This document shows positions 1 through 5,754 of a DNA stretch of 7,310 bases, piece by piece. The position numbers and the translations under genes are program-made. The notes below the pieces were generated by a model. It made no database searches. It was not told the DNA's origin and was given only the letters and a program-made list of their open reading frames with translations. Every line of letters starts with the position of its first letter. Position 1 is the stretch's first letter. The DNA comes from Alphaproteobacteria bacterium (GTDB lineage Bacteria; Pseudomonadota; Alphaproteobacteria; RS24). The stretch is taken from NCBI GenBank assembly GCA_015163825.1, contig JAAOIL010000043.1:1-7310 (forward strand), in the 5' to 3' direction.

Positions 1-234
1 GAAACGCCAAGCCCTGCTGTTTCAATGTTAACACCCGAACAACGCGGTAGTGTGCTGAATTTGAATGAGCATACTTGTAAATGGCCAATCGGTGACCCCG
101 GCACACATGATTTCCATTTTTGTGGGGTGCGTGCCAAAACTGGTAGCCCCTATTGCGAAACCCATGTCGCCATCGCCTATCAACCACAAACACGTCGCCA
201 AAATACAGGCAAGCATAAAGCCGCCCAAAAATAA
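1..234 (+). CDS. gcrA: GcrA family cell-cycle regulator, C-terminal part (5' end outside window)
   Basis: The reading frame is open from base 1 and ends at TAA 232-234, so only the last 77 residues are present. They contain the conserved GcrA block CKWPIGDPG, then FHFCG and SPYCETH, ending AIAYQP before a basic tail. GcrA is an alphaproteobacterial transcription factor that binds sigma-70 RNA polymerase and acts at promoters carrying CcrM-methylated GANTC sites; its C-terminal part is the sigma-interacting region, while the N-terminal helix-turn-helix DNA-binding part would lie upstream of this window. The Cys/His spacing (C-X14-C-X10-C-X2-H) looks like a metal site, but metal binding is only inference. 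An internal ATG at 25 exists but is not needed, as coding continues upstream. The SDR gene starts 26 bp downstream. The family is confidently recognised from the motif block. Confidence 0.9.
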   Translation, partial: ETPSPAVSMLTPEQRGSVLNLNEHTCKWPIGDPGTHDFHFCGVRAKTGSPYCETHVAIAYQPQTRRQNTGKHKAAQK

Positions 235-260
235 ATGCCAATATAAGGAGAGGGTAAAAT

Positions 261-1097
261 ATGCCTTATTACAAAAATAAAACATGCATCATCACGGGGG
301 CGGCTTCGGGGATTGGTCGGGCTTGCGCCTTGCGCCTTGCCGAGGAAGGTGCCTATGTTGTGCTCTGTGATATTCGCAATGATATGCTAACAACCGCCCT
401 TGAAGACATAAAGCAAAGTGGCGGCAAAGGTGAAACCCATATTGTAGATGTTGCCGATCGCGATGCGGTATTCGCCCTCGCCGATGATATTGAAGCCCGA
501 CTGGGGGGCGCGGATTTGATTTTGAATAATGCCGGCGTTGCCCAAGTGACAGCAGTGGCAGATCTATCGCTTGATGATTTTGAATGGATGATGAATATCA
601 ATTTTTGGGGTGTCGTGCATGGCACACAAGCCTTTTTGCCACAAATGCAAAGACGCCAAAGCGGTTATATCGCCAATGTGTCTTCTATATTTGGGCTGTT
701 CTCTGTGCCACGCCAAGCCGCCTATAATGCTTCTAAATTCGCGGTGCTCGGCTTTACCGATGCCCTGCGCCACGAAATGGCACTGGCACAAAAAGAAACA
801 GGCGCCAATATCGGGGTGAGTTGTATTCATCCGGGCGGTATCAATACTAATATCGTGCGCCATGCCCGCTGGGCGCAAAGTCCCGATGCCCAAACAGAAC
901 ACGTCAAAGCCATAGACCAATTCTCGCAATTTACAATGACACAACCCGATAAAGCCGCAAAAATTATCTTGAAGGGTATAGCCAAGCGCAAAGCCCGCAT
1001 TTTAATCGGTCCTGATGCGGTCTATGTAGATATTGTGCGCCGCCTGTTTCCGTCTCGTTATTTGCGGTTGATGCCGTTTTTGACGAACAATGATTAA
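261..1097 (+). CDS. Short-chain dehydrogenase/reductase (SDR), classical type
   Basis: This 278-residue protein is a complete classical SDR, an NAD(P)-dependent oxidoreductase with a Rossmann fold. The nucleotide-binding motif TGAASGIG spans residues 12-19, NNAG is at 89-92, the structural Asn is N114, and the catalytic set is S142, Y155 and K159 (YNASK). The PG motif follows at 191-192. Asp37 at the end of the second strand suggests a preference for NAD(H) over NADP(H), an inference from family rules. The length is slightly above the usual 250, with a basic C-terminal extension (KRKARILIGPD region) as in SDRs that often sit near acyl or alcohol metabolism genes. The start is supported by AAGGAG at 245-250, 10 bp ahead of ATG. 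The 26-bp gap from gcrA allows co-transcription. The substrate cannot be told from sequence. Confidence 0.92.
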   Translation: MPYYKNKTCIITGAASGIGRACALRLAEEGAYVVLCDIRNDMLTTALEDIKQSGGKGETHIVDVADRDAVFALADDIEARLGGADLILNNAGVAQVTAVADLSLDDFEWMMNINFWGVVHGTQAFLPQMQRRQSGYIANVSSIFGLFSVPRQAAYNASKFAVLGFTDALRHEMALAQKETGANIGVSCIHPGGINTNIVRHARWAQSPDAQTEHVKAIDQFSQFTMTQPDKAAKIILKGIAKRKARILIGPDAVYVDIVRRLFPSRYLRLMPFLTNND

Positions 1098-1122
1098 ATT
1101 TTTTAAAACTTTTCAATAAGGC

Positions 1123-1150
1123 TTGACTTTTTTAGGGGAAATTCTATATG
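1123..1150 (+). promoter_or_regulatory. Sigma-70-type promoter of the ferric-binding protein gene
   Basis: TTGACT at 1123-1128 and TATATG at 1145-1150 are separated by 16 bp and lie 41 bp before the ATG at 1191. The predicted transcription start falls at about 1157, inside the Fur-type palindrome. A good ribosome site (GAAGGA, 1176-1181) follows. The -35 element is strong (5/6) and the -10 moderate; the match to the repressor site makes the assignment more credible. Confidence 0.6.
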
Positions 1151-1173
1151 TTGCTAATGATAATCATTCGCAA
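1151..1173 (+). promoter_or_regulatory. Fur-type iron box (operator)
   Basis: The 23-bp sequence is an almost perfect dyad: 10 of the 11 base pairs around the central A are complementary (only T1155/C1169 break symmetry). Its 19-bp core at 1153-1171 matches the classical Fur consensus GATAATGATAATCATTATC at 16 of 19 positions. It covers the predicted transcription start just downstream of the -10 element, which fits repression when iron is plentiful. The downstream gene encodes a ferric-iron-binding protein, which agrees. The site does not resemble an Irr box (TTTAGAA-type) or a RirA operator (TGA-N9-TCA), the alternatives common in Alphaproteobacteria. Confidence 0.85.
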
Positions 1174-1190
1174 CTGAAGGAATACGAATA

Positions 1191-2297
1191 ATGCCCCGAA
1201 AGAAACCAACAACAATACAAATCGCCATCATCATCAATGTTGTAGTGCTGATAGGCTTAATTATAAGTGGCTTATGGCAGCAAGCCGCTAATAAGGAAGA
1301 CGTGGGTGTAGAGGCAGTAGAAGAGAAAGTTGTAAATATCTATTCCTATCGCCAGCCCGATCTTATCAATCCGTTATTGAAAAAATTTACTGCCGAGACT
1401 GGTATTAAAACACAAGTGATTTTTGCCAAGAAAGGTTTGCTGGAACGCATCCGCATTGAAGGGCAAGCCGCCCCTGCCGATATTATTTTAACCAGTGATA
1501 TTGGTATATTGCATGAAAGTGCCGATATTGCCCAAGTGGTGTTATCACCAGTTTTAAGGGCGCGAATCCCCGCCCCTTTGCGCGATGGCGGCAATCAATG
1601 GTTTGGATTGAGCCAACGCGCGCGGATTGCTTTTGTCTCAAAAGCACGGGTTGCGGATGAGGCTTTGACTTATTTGGAACTAGCACAGCCCCGCTTTCGG
1701 GGGCGTCTTTGTATGCGCTCGGGGCAGCACCCTTATAATATCGCTTTATTTGCGGCGATGTTAGTGCATTTGGGCGAGGTTGATTTTCGCGCATGGTTGG
1801 CGGGGATAAAAAGCAATCTGGCACAAAGCCCCTCTGGTAATGATCGCGCCCAAGTGCGTAATGTCTATGGGGGGGTGTGTGATATTGCTATCGGCAATAC
1901 ATATTATATGGGTAAAATGCTAACCAATACAAAACAGCCGCAACAAAAGCGTTGGGCAGATTCGGTGCGCCTGATTTTTCCTGCTATGCCTGCCAGCACC
2001 GCAAGGGAGAAAAAGGGGAAAGGCGGCACACATATTAATATATCCGGCATGGCAATGGCAAAATATGCCCCGCACCCAAAAGCGGCATTGGCATTGATGG
2101 AATATCTGGTGGGGAATGAGGCACAACAACTTTATGCGCAAGGCAATTTTGAATATCCTATCGTGGCAGGGCTTGCCCCCGCCCCGCTTGTGGCAAGTTG
2201 GGGCGAGATGATCCCTGATACATTGGCGATGGCTGATATTGCGGGGTCGCGAAAGACTGCCAGTCGTATCGTGGATGAAATCAACTTTAATGAGTAG
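1191..2297 (+). CDS. Ferric-iron ABC transporter substrate-binding protein (FutA/FbpA-like), membrane-anchored
   Basis: The 368-residue protein resembles the FutA/FbpA group of periplasmic Fe(III)-binding proteins, which hand iron to an ABC permease. After a basic N-terminus, residues about 9-29 form one hydrophobic helix with no lipobox and no clear signal-peptidase site, so it is probably tethered to the inner membrane. The mature part opens with VVNIYSYRQP (47-56), typical of this group. Likely iron ligands are Y182 and the tyrosine pair Y238-Y239 (NTYYMGKM); the 56-residue spacing matches the tyrosine spacing I recall for FutA1. C174 and C230 next to these motifs may form a disulfide. The usual first ligand after YRQ is replaced by P-D here, which is an uncertain point. 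Start ATG follows GAAGGA by 9 bp and a Fur-type operator. No permease or ATPase gene follows; the next gene is convergent. Confidence 0.88.
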   Translation: MPRKKPTTIQIAIIINVVVLIGLIISGLWQQAANKEDVGVEAVEEKVVNIYSYRQPDLINPLLKKFTAETGIKTQVIFAKKGLLERIRIEGQAAPADIILTSDIGILHESADIAQVVLSPVLRARIPAPLRDGGNQWFGLSQRARIAFVSKARVADEALTYLELAQPRFRGRLCMRSGQHPYNIALFAAMLVHLGEVDFRAWLAGIKSNLAQSPSGNDRAQVRNVYGGVCDIAIGNTYYMGKMLTNTKQPQQKRWADSVRLIFPAMPASTAREKKGKGGTHINISGMAMAKYAPHPKAALALMEYLVGNEAQQLYAQGNFEYPIVAGLAPAPLVASWGEMIPDTLAMADIAGSRKTASRIVDEINFNE

Positions 2298-2304
2298 ATA
2301 AAAT

Positions 2305-2336
2305 TATGGGGCTGATGAAATATCATCAACCCCATA
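2305..2336 (-). terminator. Hairpin terminator between convergent genes, best read on the minus strand
   Basis: Arms 2305-2318 and 2323-2336 form a 14-bp stem with a 4-base loop. Read on the plus strand there is one C-A mismatch and no T run after it. Read on the minus strand the same position becomes a U-G wobble, so the RNA stem is continuous, and it is followed by ATTTTAT. The hairpin begins 26 bp after the stop of the minus-strand porin gene. It therefore mainly terminates that gene and may also serve the iron-binding protein gene, which ends 7 bp away. Confidence 0.7.
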
Positions 2337-2362
2337 AAACTATAGGTTAATCTGTTCTATTA

Positions 2363-3442
2363 TTAGAAGCTATATGTATAGCCAAAGACAACTCTTACAT
2401 CTTCGTCTGCTTTATTGTTATAGAATTGCTTGTCGCTATTATTATAATAGCTGGCGCCAACAGGTTGACCGGGTTGGCGGTCTCTGTCGGCGGCTCTTAT
2501 CTGGTCGTCTGTAGTGATGTTGCCACTAAAGCCTGTTGTTGCCAACACACCAAGATGGAAACCCAATTTTGTGACGGTGGCAGAAAAGTCTTGGTTTAAG
2601 TCTGCATCGCCGACAATATCTTCAATACCATAATGGAGTTCTAGACCCCAGCCGTCTGGCAATGGCATTTCATAATCAGCAGAGTAATAAACTCTATCAC
2701 CAAAATCTGCATTGGCATCGCTATCAGCCAATACAATGCCTGTTAGAGAAAGATTTTCATAACCAACGGTTAGGAAAATATGGCTTTCATCTAGCTCTTG
2801 GCTGGGTTTTGCATTGGGAAATGTGTAAGCGATATAACCAATATCATAACGCACGGTATGGAGCGCTAGATTGTCAAATTCTGCGCCATAACCGATGGTG
2901 AAATCTAATTCATAATCTGTATTTTTGCCTGTCAAAACAGGATTGCCACGCAAGGAATTACCATCCGCATCTTGACAACCGCTAAGGGTGATAAGTCCAT
3001 TTTCTGCACCCGCATCACATGTCTCGCCTTGACTGCCCGCTTGGGCGCGTGTCTGGATTTCAGGAATATCAACATTGCCCGCCCAAACTTTACCATAAAA
3101 GCGACCCTTGCCAATATCATAAGAACCGCCAACCTCTACAGAGAAAGCAAGTTTATCATCTGTTTGGGTTCTGCCGCGAAAGACATAATTAGTGGATAAA
3201 TCAACGCTACCAAAATAATCCCAAGGGGAGGTGCGCATATCATCCATCATCTTGTCGTCCACCATTGAATCAGCAGGTGCGGACTGATTAAAAACTTGGC
3301 GTAAAAAAGGTAGTGTTGCCGATGGCTGAGTGACAGCATAGCCCGGTGCCCCGCCTGCTTGCGCGACACTTGCCATACTTATAAGCATTGCGCCAAGTGA
3401 GAGACTTGCCACCGCACCTTTAATGTTATTTGCTTTAACCAT
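2363..3442 (-). CDS. TorF family putative porin (Gcw_chp-type outer-membrane beta-barrel)
   Basis: This 359-residue protein has a clear Sec signal peptide: basic start, hydrophobic core, and a cleavage site after AQA at about residue 29. The body matches the Gcw_chp/TorF group: STNYVFRGRTQTDDK (83-97), a glycine/aromatic pattern of alternating beta strands (GSYDIGKGRFYGKVWAGNVD), YDIGYIAYTFPN (199-210), YYSADYEMPLPDGWGLELHYG, and a terminal strand ending VVFGYTYSF with the C-terminal Phe needed for barrel assembly. A mature N-terminal stretch (30-75) and a loop around 130-172 with C142 and C156 are longer than usual, the latter perhaps a disulfide-closed extracellular loop. AGGAGG (3452-3457) lies 9 bp before ATG. 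Family members are predicted outer-membrane channels; the substrate is unknown. Transcription is convergent with the iron-binding gene and divergent from the crotonase gene. Confidence 0.82.
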   Translation of the reverse strand: MVKANNIKGAVASLSLGAMLISMASVAQAGGAPGYAVTQPSATLPFLRQVFNQSAPADSMVDDKMMDDMRTSPWDYFGSVDLSTNYVFRGRTQTDDKLAFSVEVGGSYDIGKGRFYGKVWAGNVDIPEIQTRAQAGSQGETCDAGAENGLITLSGCQDADGNSLRGNPVLTGKNTDYELDFTIGYGAEFDNLALHTVRYDIGYIAYTFPNAKPSQELDESHIFLTVGYENLSLTGIVLADSDANADFGDRVYYSADYEMPLPDGWGLELHYGIEDIVGDADLNQDFSATVTKLGFHLGVLATTGFSGNITTDDQIRAADRDRQPGQPVGASYYNNSDKQFYNNKADEDVRVVFGYTYSF

Positions 3443-3480
3443 TTTAGAATTCCTCCTGCTTCGTTGATTTATATTGCCTC

Positions 3481-3508
3481 TTTATAGCGGAAACTTTTAA
3501 CTCTGCAA
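3481..3508 (-). promoter_or_regulatory. Candidate promoter of the porin gene
   Basis: On the minus strand TTGCAG (3508-3503) and TATAAA (3486-3481) are 16 bp apart, placing transcription start roughly 30 bp before the porin ATG. The -10 is good but the -35 matches the consensus only in its TTG, so the call is tentative. Confidence 0.35.
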
Positions 3509-3510
3509 AG

Positions 3511-3540
3511 CCTATTTTGGCTTATCGGGGCAGAAATAGG
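3511..3540. repeat. Inverted repeat just upstream of the porin promoter
   Basis: CCTATTT at 3511-3517 and AAATAGG at 3534-3540 form 7-bp arms 16 bp apart, next to the -35 side of the candidate porin promoter. This is a suitable position for a transcription-factor operator. The protein that would bind is unknown, and a chance dyad cannot be excluded. Confidence 0.4.
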
Positions 3541-3648
3541 TTAATTTTCTCCATTTTTTTACTCTAATGGGGGATAATATAGACAAGAAGGACGGCAGAT
3601 AAGAGAGTCGGGCGGAATTTTGTAGTAATTTAGTGATAATTTGCCGCC

Positions 3649-3720
3649 AATTTGACTCTAATTTGACAAAGCATAATCAACGTGGGAAAGTTTGCCCTCA
3701 CTAACAATTACTGACAATTA
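3649..3720. repeat. Two pairs of short tandem repeats upstream of the crotonase gene
   Basis: AATTTGAC occurs at 3649-3656 and again at 3660-3667, an 11-bp period. Then CTAACAATTA (3701-3710) is followed directly by CTGACAATTA (3711-3720), 9 of 10 identical. Both periods are about one helical turn, so tandem sites would face the same side of the DNA. Each AATTTGAC copy contains a TTGAC promoter-like element, but no -10 at a standard distance is convincing. The rest of the 3443-3736 intergenic region is A/T rich and shows no gene; it must hold the crotonase promoter. Confidence 0.45.
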
Positions 3721-3736
3721 TAAAAAGGAGGCTATT

Positions 3737-4501
3737 ATGAGCGAAGAATTATTTGTGTCATCAGAGAATGGCGTGATGGTTTTTGAAATGAACCGCCCTG
3801 AAGCAAGAAATGCAATGAATAAATCTATGGCGGAGGCGATATCGGTAGCACTTGATAAATTTGAAGCCGACGACGAAGCCAGAGTCGCCGTGCTAACAGG
3901 GGCGGGTGGCACTTTTTGCTCTGGTATGGATCTGAAAGGATTTTTGCGCGGCGAAACACCCTTTGTGAAAGATCGGGGCTTTGGTGCCTTAACACAATAC
4001 ACGCCGACAAAACCAATCATTGCTGCCGTCGAAGGCTATGCGCTGGCAGGGGGGTTTGAACTCATGATCTCTTGCGATTTAGTGGTCGCCGCCGAAGACG
4101 CCCAATTCGGTATCCCCGAAGTGAAACGCTCTTTAGTTGCCGCCGCAGGTGGCGTGATTAAACTGCCTGAACAAATATCACCACGCCTTGCGATGGAACT
4201 CGCTTTGACGGGCGATTTTATATCAGCGGCGCGTGCCTATGAAATAGGGCTTATCAATGAAGTCGTCCCCAGCGGTCAAGCCGTCGCCGGCGCTAAAAAA
4301 CTGGCGGGGCGGATTGCGGGTAATGGTCCGCTCGCCGTGGCAGCAAGTAAAAAAATCTTGCGCGAATCCTCTGCTTGGGAAAAAGATAAAATATGGGGCT
4401 TGCAAGATGACATAACAAAATCCGTATTTTCTAGCCAAGATGCCATAGAAGGCGCAACGGCTTTTGCCGAAAAACGCTCTCCTGTTTGGAAGGGAAAGTA
4501 G
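3737..4501 (+). CDS. Crotonase superfamily protein, enoyl-CoA hydratase/isomerase type
   Basis: The 254-residue protein is a full-length crotonase. NRPEARNAMN (19-28) is the usual N-terminal signature. The oxyanion hole is formed around FCSGMDLK (60-67) and AGGFEL (104-109). Both acidic residues equivalent to the catalytic glutamates of mitochondrial enoyl-CoA hydratase are present: E108, and E128 in GIPEVK. The loop that normally reads PGAGGTQRL is instead VAAAGGVIKLP, a form I associate with the broad bacterial EchA/CaiD-like groups rather than the core fatty-acid hydratase. It probably hydrates or isomerises an acyl-CoA thioester in the cytoplasm; the exact substrate is open. The start at 3737 is chosen because AAGGAGG (3725-3731) lies 5 bp ahead; an in-frame ATG at 3692 lacks a ribosome site and adds 15 unconserved residues. 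It is a single gene, with no thiolase or acyl-CoA dehydrogenase beside it. Confidence 0.9.
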   Translation: MSEELFVSSENGVMVFEMNRPEARNAMNKSMAEAISVALDKFEADDEARVAVLTGAGGTFCSGMDLKGFLRGETPFVKDRGFGALTQYTPTKPIIAAVEGYALAGGFELMISCDLVVAAEDAQFGIPEVKRSLVAAAGGVIKLPEQISPRLAMELALTGDFISAARAYEIGLINEVVPSGQAVAGAKKLAGRIAGNGPLAVAASKKILRESSAWEKDKIWGLQDDITKSVFSSQDAIEGATAFAEKRSPVWKGK

Positions 4502-4515
4502 TTTTCCCTTCCAAA
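4485..4515 (+). terminator. Perfect hairpin enclosing the crotonase stop codon
   Basis: Arms 4485-4497 and 4503-4515 are perfectly complementary over 13 bp, with loop GTAGT holding the TAG stop. The 5' arm is coding (the WKGK end of the protein). It could end transcription or protect the 3' end of the mRNA, but no T run follows on either strand, so intrinsic termination is not certain. It is the first and strongest member of the hairpin series that continues to 4822. Confidence 0.5.
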
Positions 4516-4538
4516 GGGGGAAGCCAACTCCCCCCTTA

Positions 4539-4563
4539 TGTGCTTTTGTAGTCAAAAAGCACA
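4539..4563. repeat. Hairpin, 9-bp perfect stem
   Basis: TGTGCTTTT (4539-4547) pairs with AAAAGCACA (4555-4563) across a 7-base loop. A C run follows on the plus strand, so it is not a standard terminator in that direction. Confidence 0.6.
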
Positions 4564-4573
4564 CCCCCCACGA

Positions 4574-4617
4574 GCAAGCACATATTTACAGCGCAAGGCG
4601 CAGTAAAATATGCTTGC
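4574..4617. repeat. Composite hairpin with A/T outer arm and GCGC inner stem
   Basis: Outer arms 4574-4589 and 4603-4617 pair with small bulges (GCAAGC/GCTTGC, then TATTT and AC). The inner stem is GCGC 4591-4594 with GCGC 4598-4601 around AAG. The same outer-plus-inner plan is seen at 4743-4782. Confidence 0.6.
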
Positions 4618-4653
4618 CCCCAAGACGAGAGGTGTTGCTTAAAAATAATGCTT

Positions 4654-4686
4654 GCCGCTGATTCACACGCTTGCGCGTGTTGCGGC
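4654..4686. repeat. Hairpin with two stem segments
   Basis: GCCGC (4654-4658) pairs with GCGGC (4682-4686) and ACACGC (4665-4670) with GCGTGT (4675-4680), loop TTGC. An asymmetric internal loop contains a GATTC (GANTC) site at 4660-4664. Confidence 0.55.
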
Positions 4687-4742
4687 GGCACAAGGGCATA
4701 ATTTATTTAGTCCAGAAAAGTAAATTTTTAGTCAGGGGGCTT

Positions 4743-4782
4743 AACCATATTTTTCCGCGCCGTGCGCGGGACAAATATGGTT
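4743..4782. repeat. Long composite palindrome with two perfect stems
   Basis: Outer arms AACCATATTT (4743-4752) and AAATATGGTT (4773-4782) are perfect over 10 bp. Inner arms CCGCGC (4755-4760) and GCGCGG (4764-4769) are perfect over 6 bp around CGT. This is the most symmetrical unit in the array. Confidence 0.7.
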
Positions 4783-4788
4783 GGGGGA

Positions 4789-4822
4789 ATTTGCGCGGAG
4801 GCGCAAATGGGGGGTCGCCCCC
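4789..4822. repeat. Two adjacent hairpins at the right end of the array
   Basis: ATTTGCGC (4789-4796) pairs perfectly with GCGCAAAT (4801-4808) around GGAG. Immediately after, GGGGG (4810-4814) pairs with CCCCC (4818-4822) around TCG. On the minus strand they lie 26-59 bp after the dioxygenase stop codon and could help stop that transcript, although no T run follows. Confidence 0.55.
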
Positions 4823-4847
4823 TCTAATTAAAGAGCCAACTCCCCTT

Positions 4848-5693
4848 TCAAGAATAAGCAGCGATCGTCGTGCGGTGTAGCATACGGGCATGCCCTTCAT
4901 AGCCGCCAGTTGCGCGATGTAAAACTGAACGATTATCCCACATAACCAACATATCTTTCTGCCATTTATGGCGATAGCAAAATTCCTCTCGCCCTTGCCA
5001 TTCTTGTAGTTCGCCCAATAATGCCCACGCCTCTGTCTGTGGCATATTTTCTATGCCAATAATATAACCTATCGTGCCAAATATACCCAATGCGCCTGTC
5101 TCTGGGTGGGCGCGGATGAGGGCGTGCACCCCCTGTTCGCGGGCTTGCGTTGATGGGCGGATGTCCATAGACCTATCCGTCTTCTGGTCATCATCGCCAT
5201 AACTGCCCTCTGGGGCATAAGCATAAATGGCAGAATGTATCGCTTGTTTGCCCTCAATGCGGGTGCGTAAGTCTTCGGGCATCGCCGCCAATGCCTTATG
5301 TTGGTCGGCAAACATCGTATCACCACCAACAGGCGGTATATCAATGCCAAATAAACAAGTGCCAGCCGGGGGATGTGTTTGGAAACTCCAATCCGTGTGC
5401 CATGTCTCAGCAAATAAAGGCGCCGTCTCATCCGCCGCCCGACACACCGCAATAACATGCTCGCGACCCGCTATCGGGGCGATAAAGGGATCATCACCAA
5501 ACCCCCCAAAGGCAATCGTGAAAGCCTCTAAATTATCATCGCTCATAGGCTGGTCGGGAAACGCCAAAACATGGTGCTCTAACCATGCCGCCCTTATCTC
5601 TGCCACCTGCGCTGGCACCAAAGGCTTGGTTAAATCTACGCCGCGCACAAAAGCACCGCAAGCCTGCCCCGATAATGTAATGTCTAATGTCAT
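4848..5693 (-). CDS. TauD/TfdA family Fe(II)/2-oxoglutarate-dependent dioxygenase
   Basis: The 281-residue protein belongs to the TauD/TfdA dioxygenases, which couple decarboxylation of 2-oxoglutarate to hydroxylation of a small molecule such as taurine, alkyl sulfates or aryloxyacetates. The Fe(II) facial triad is visible: H99 and D101 in WHTDWSF, and H259. T126 (GGDTMFAD) and R270, in the spacing H-X10-R, should hold 2-oxoglutarate. The N-terminal block GVDLTKPL with HHVLAFPDQ (41-48) is also typical. The length equals the family norm. ATG at 5693-5691 is preferred because AGAGGGG sits just ahead; a GTG at 5699 would add two residues but overlap that ribosome site. The substrate is not predictable: no sulfonate transporter or sulfatase is next to it. 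The gene is convergent with the crotonase and divergent from GT9. Confidence 0.9.
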   Translation of the reverse strand: MTLDITLSGQACGAFVRGVDLTKPLVPAQVAEIRAAWLEHHVLAFPDQPMSDDNLEAFTIAFGGFGDDPFIAPIAGREHVIAVCRAADETAPLFAETWHTDWSFQTHPPAGTCLFGIDIPPVGGDTMFADQHKALAAMPEDLRTRIEGKQAIHSAIYAYAPEGSYGDDDQKTDRSMDIRPSTQAREQGVHALIRAHPETGALGIFGTIGYIIGIENMPQTEAWALLGELQEWQGREEFCYRHKWQKDMLVMWDNRSVLHRATGGYEGHARMLHRTTIAAYS

Positions 5694-5698
5694 TATCA

Positions 5699-5754
5699 CC
5701 CCTCTCTATGCTCTCTTTATATAGAGGCGACTATAGCCACACTTTATAGAGGGG
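5699..5754. repeat. Direct and inverted repeats in the divergent dioxygenase/GT9 promoter region
   Basis: TATAGAGG occurs at 5720-5727 and 5745-5752, and the mirrored CCCCTCTCTAT at 5699-5709 is complementary to ATAGAGGGG (5746-5754) with a two-base bulge. The left arm coincides with the ribosome site of the dioxygenase mRNA. The elements could be operators for a regulator of both genes, or simply sequence-biased spacer. Confidence 0.4.

Larger units (their letters stand above)
4516..4847. repeat. Hairpin-tiled non-coding array bounded by a 12-bp direct repeat
   Basis: No gene is credible here; short open frames have no ribosome site or protein-like composition. AGCCAACTCCCC occurs at 4522-4533 and again at 4834-4845, bracketing the stretch. 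Between and overlapping them lie consecutive inverted repeats: 4516-4534, 4539-4563, 4574-4617, 4654-4686, 4700-4726 (imperfect), 4743-4782, 4789-4808 and 4810-4822. Four of them have GCGC-type self-complementary inner stems, and two have A/T-rich outer arms (ATATTT/AAATAT) around such a core. This suggests related palindromic elements inserted or expanded between two convergent genes, like REP or RPE-type repeats. Whether the units recur elsewhere in the genome cannot be seen here. Confidence 0.65.

Noticed and set aside
564..944. 126-residue open frame antisense to the SDR gene
   Set aside because: It lies wholly within the SDR gene, whose motifs are intact, and its His/Cys/Met-rich content is typical of an antisense shadow.
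1098..1140. Terminator after the SDR gene
   Set aside because: The stretch is A/T rich with T runs but has no G/C-containing stem.
3663..3691. Crotonase promoter using TTGACA at 3663-3668
   Set aside because: At 16-18 bp spacing there is no acceptable -10 sequence, and CATAAT at 3672-3677 is too close.
3692..3736. Upstream ATG start for the crotonase gene
   Set aside because: It has no ribosome site, whereas AAGGAGG stands 5 bp before the ATG at 3737, where the conserved protein begins.
4516..4847. CRISPR array
   Set aside because: The repeated elements are palindromes of different sequence and size, not identical direct repeats with regular spacers.
4516..4847. Insertion sequence or MITE remnant with terminal inverted repeats
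   Set aside because: The bracket found is a direct repeat, not an inverted one, there is no transposase, and no target duplication can be shown. Kept only as an unexplained repeat array.
4464..4900. Several 65-113-residue open frames across the hairpin region on both strands
   Set aside because: They are built from palindromes and G/C runs, lack ribosome sites and show no protein-like conservation pattern that I can recognise.
5227..5724. 165-residue open frame on the plus strand, opposite the dioxygenase
   Set aside because: The minus-strand frame carries the full set of TauD/TfdA catalytic motifs, while this frame has no family-like pattern or ribosome site. It is a shadow.
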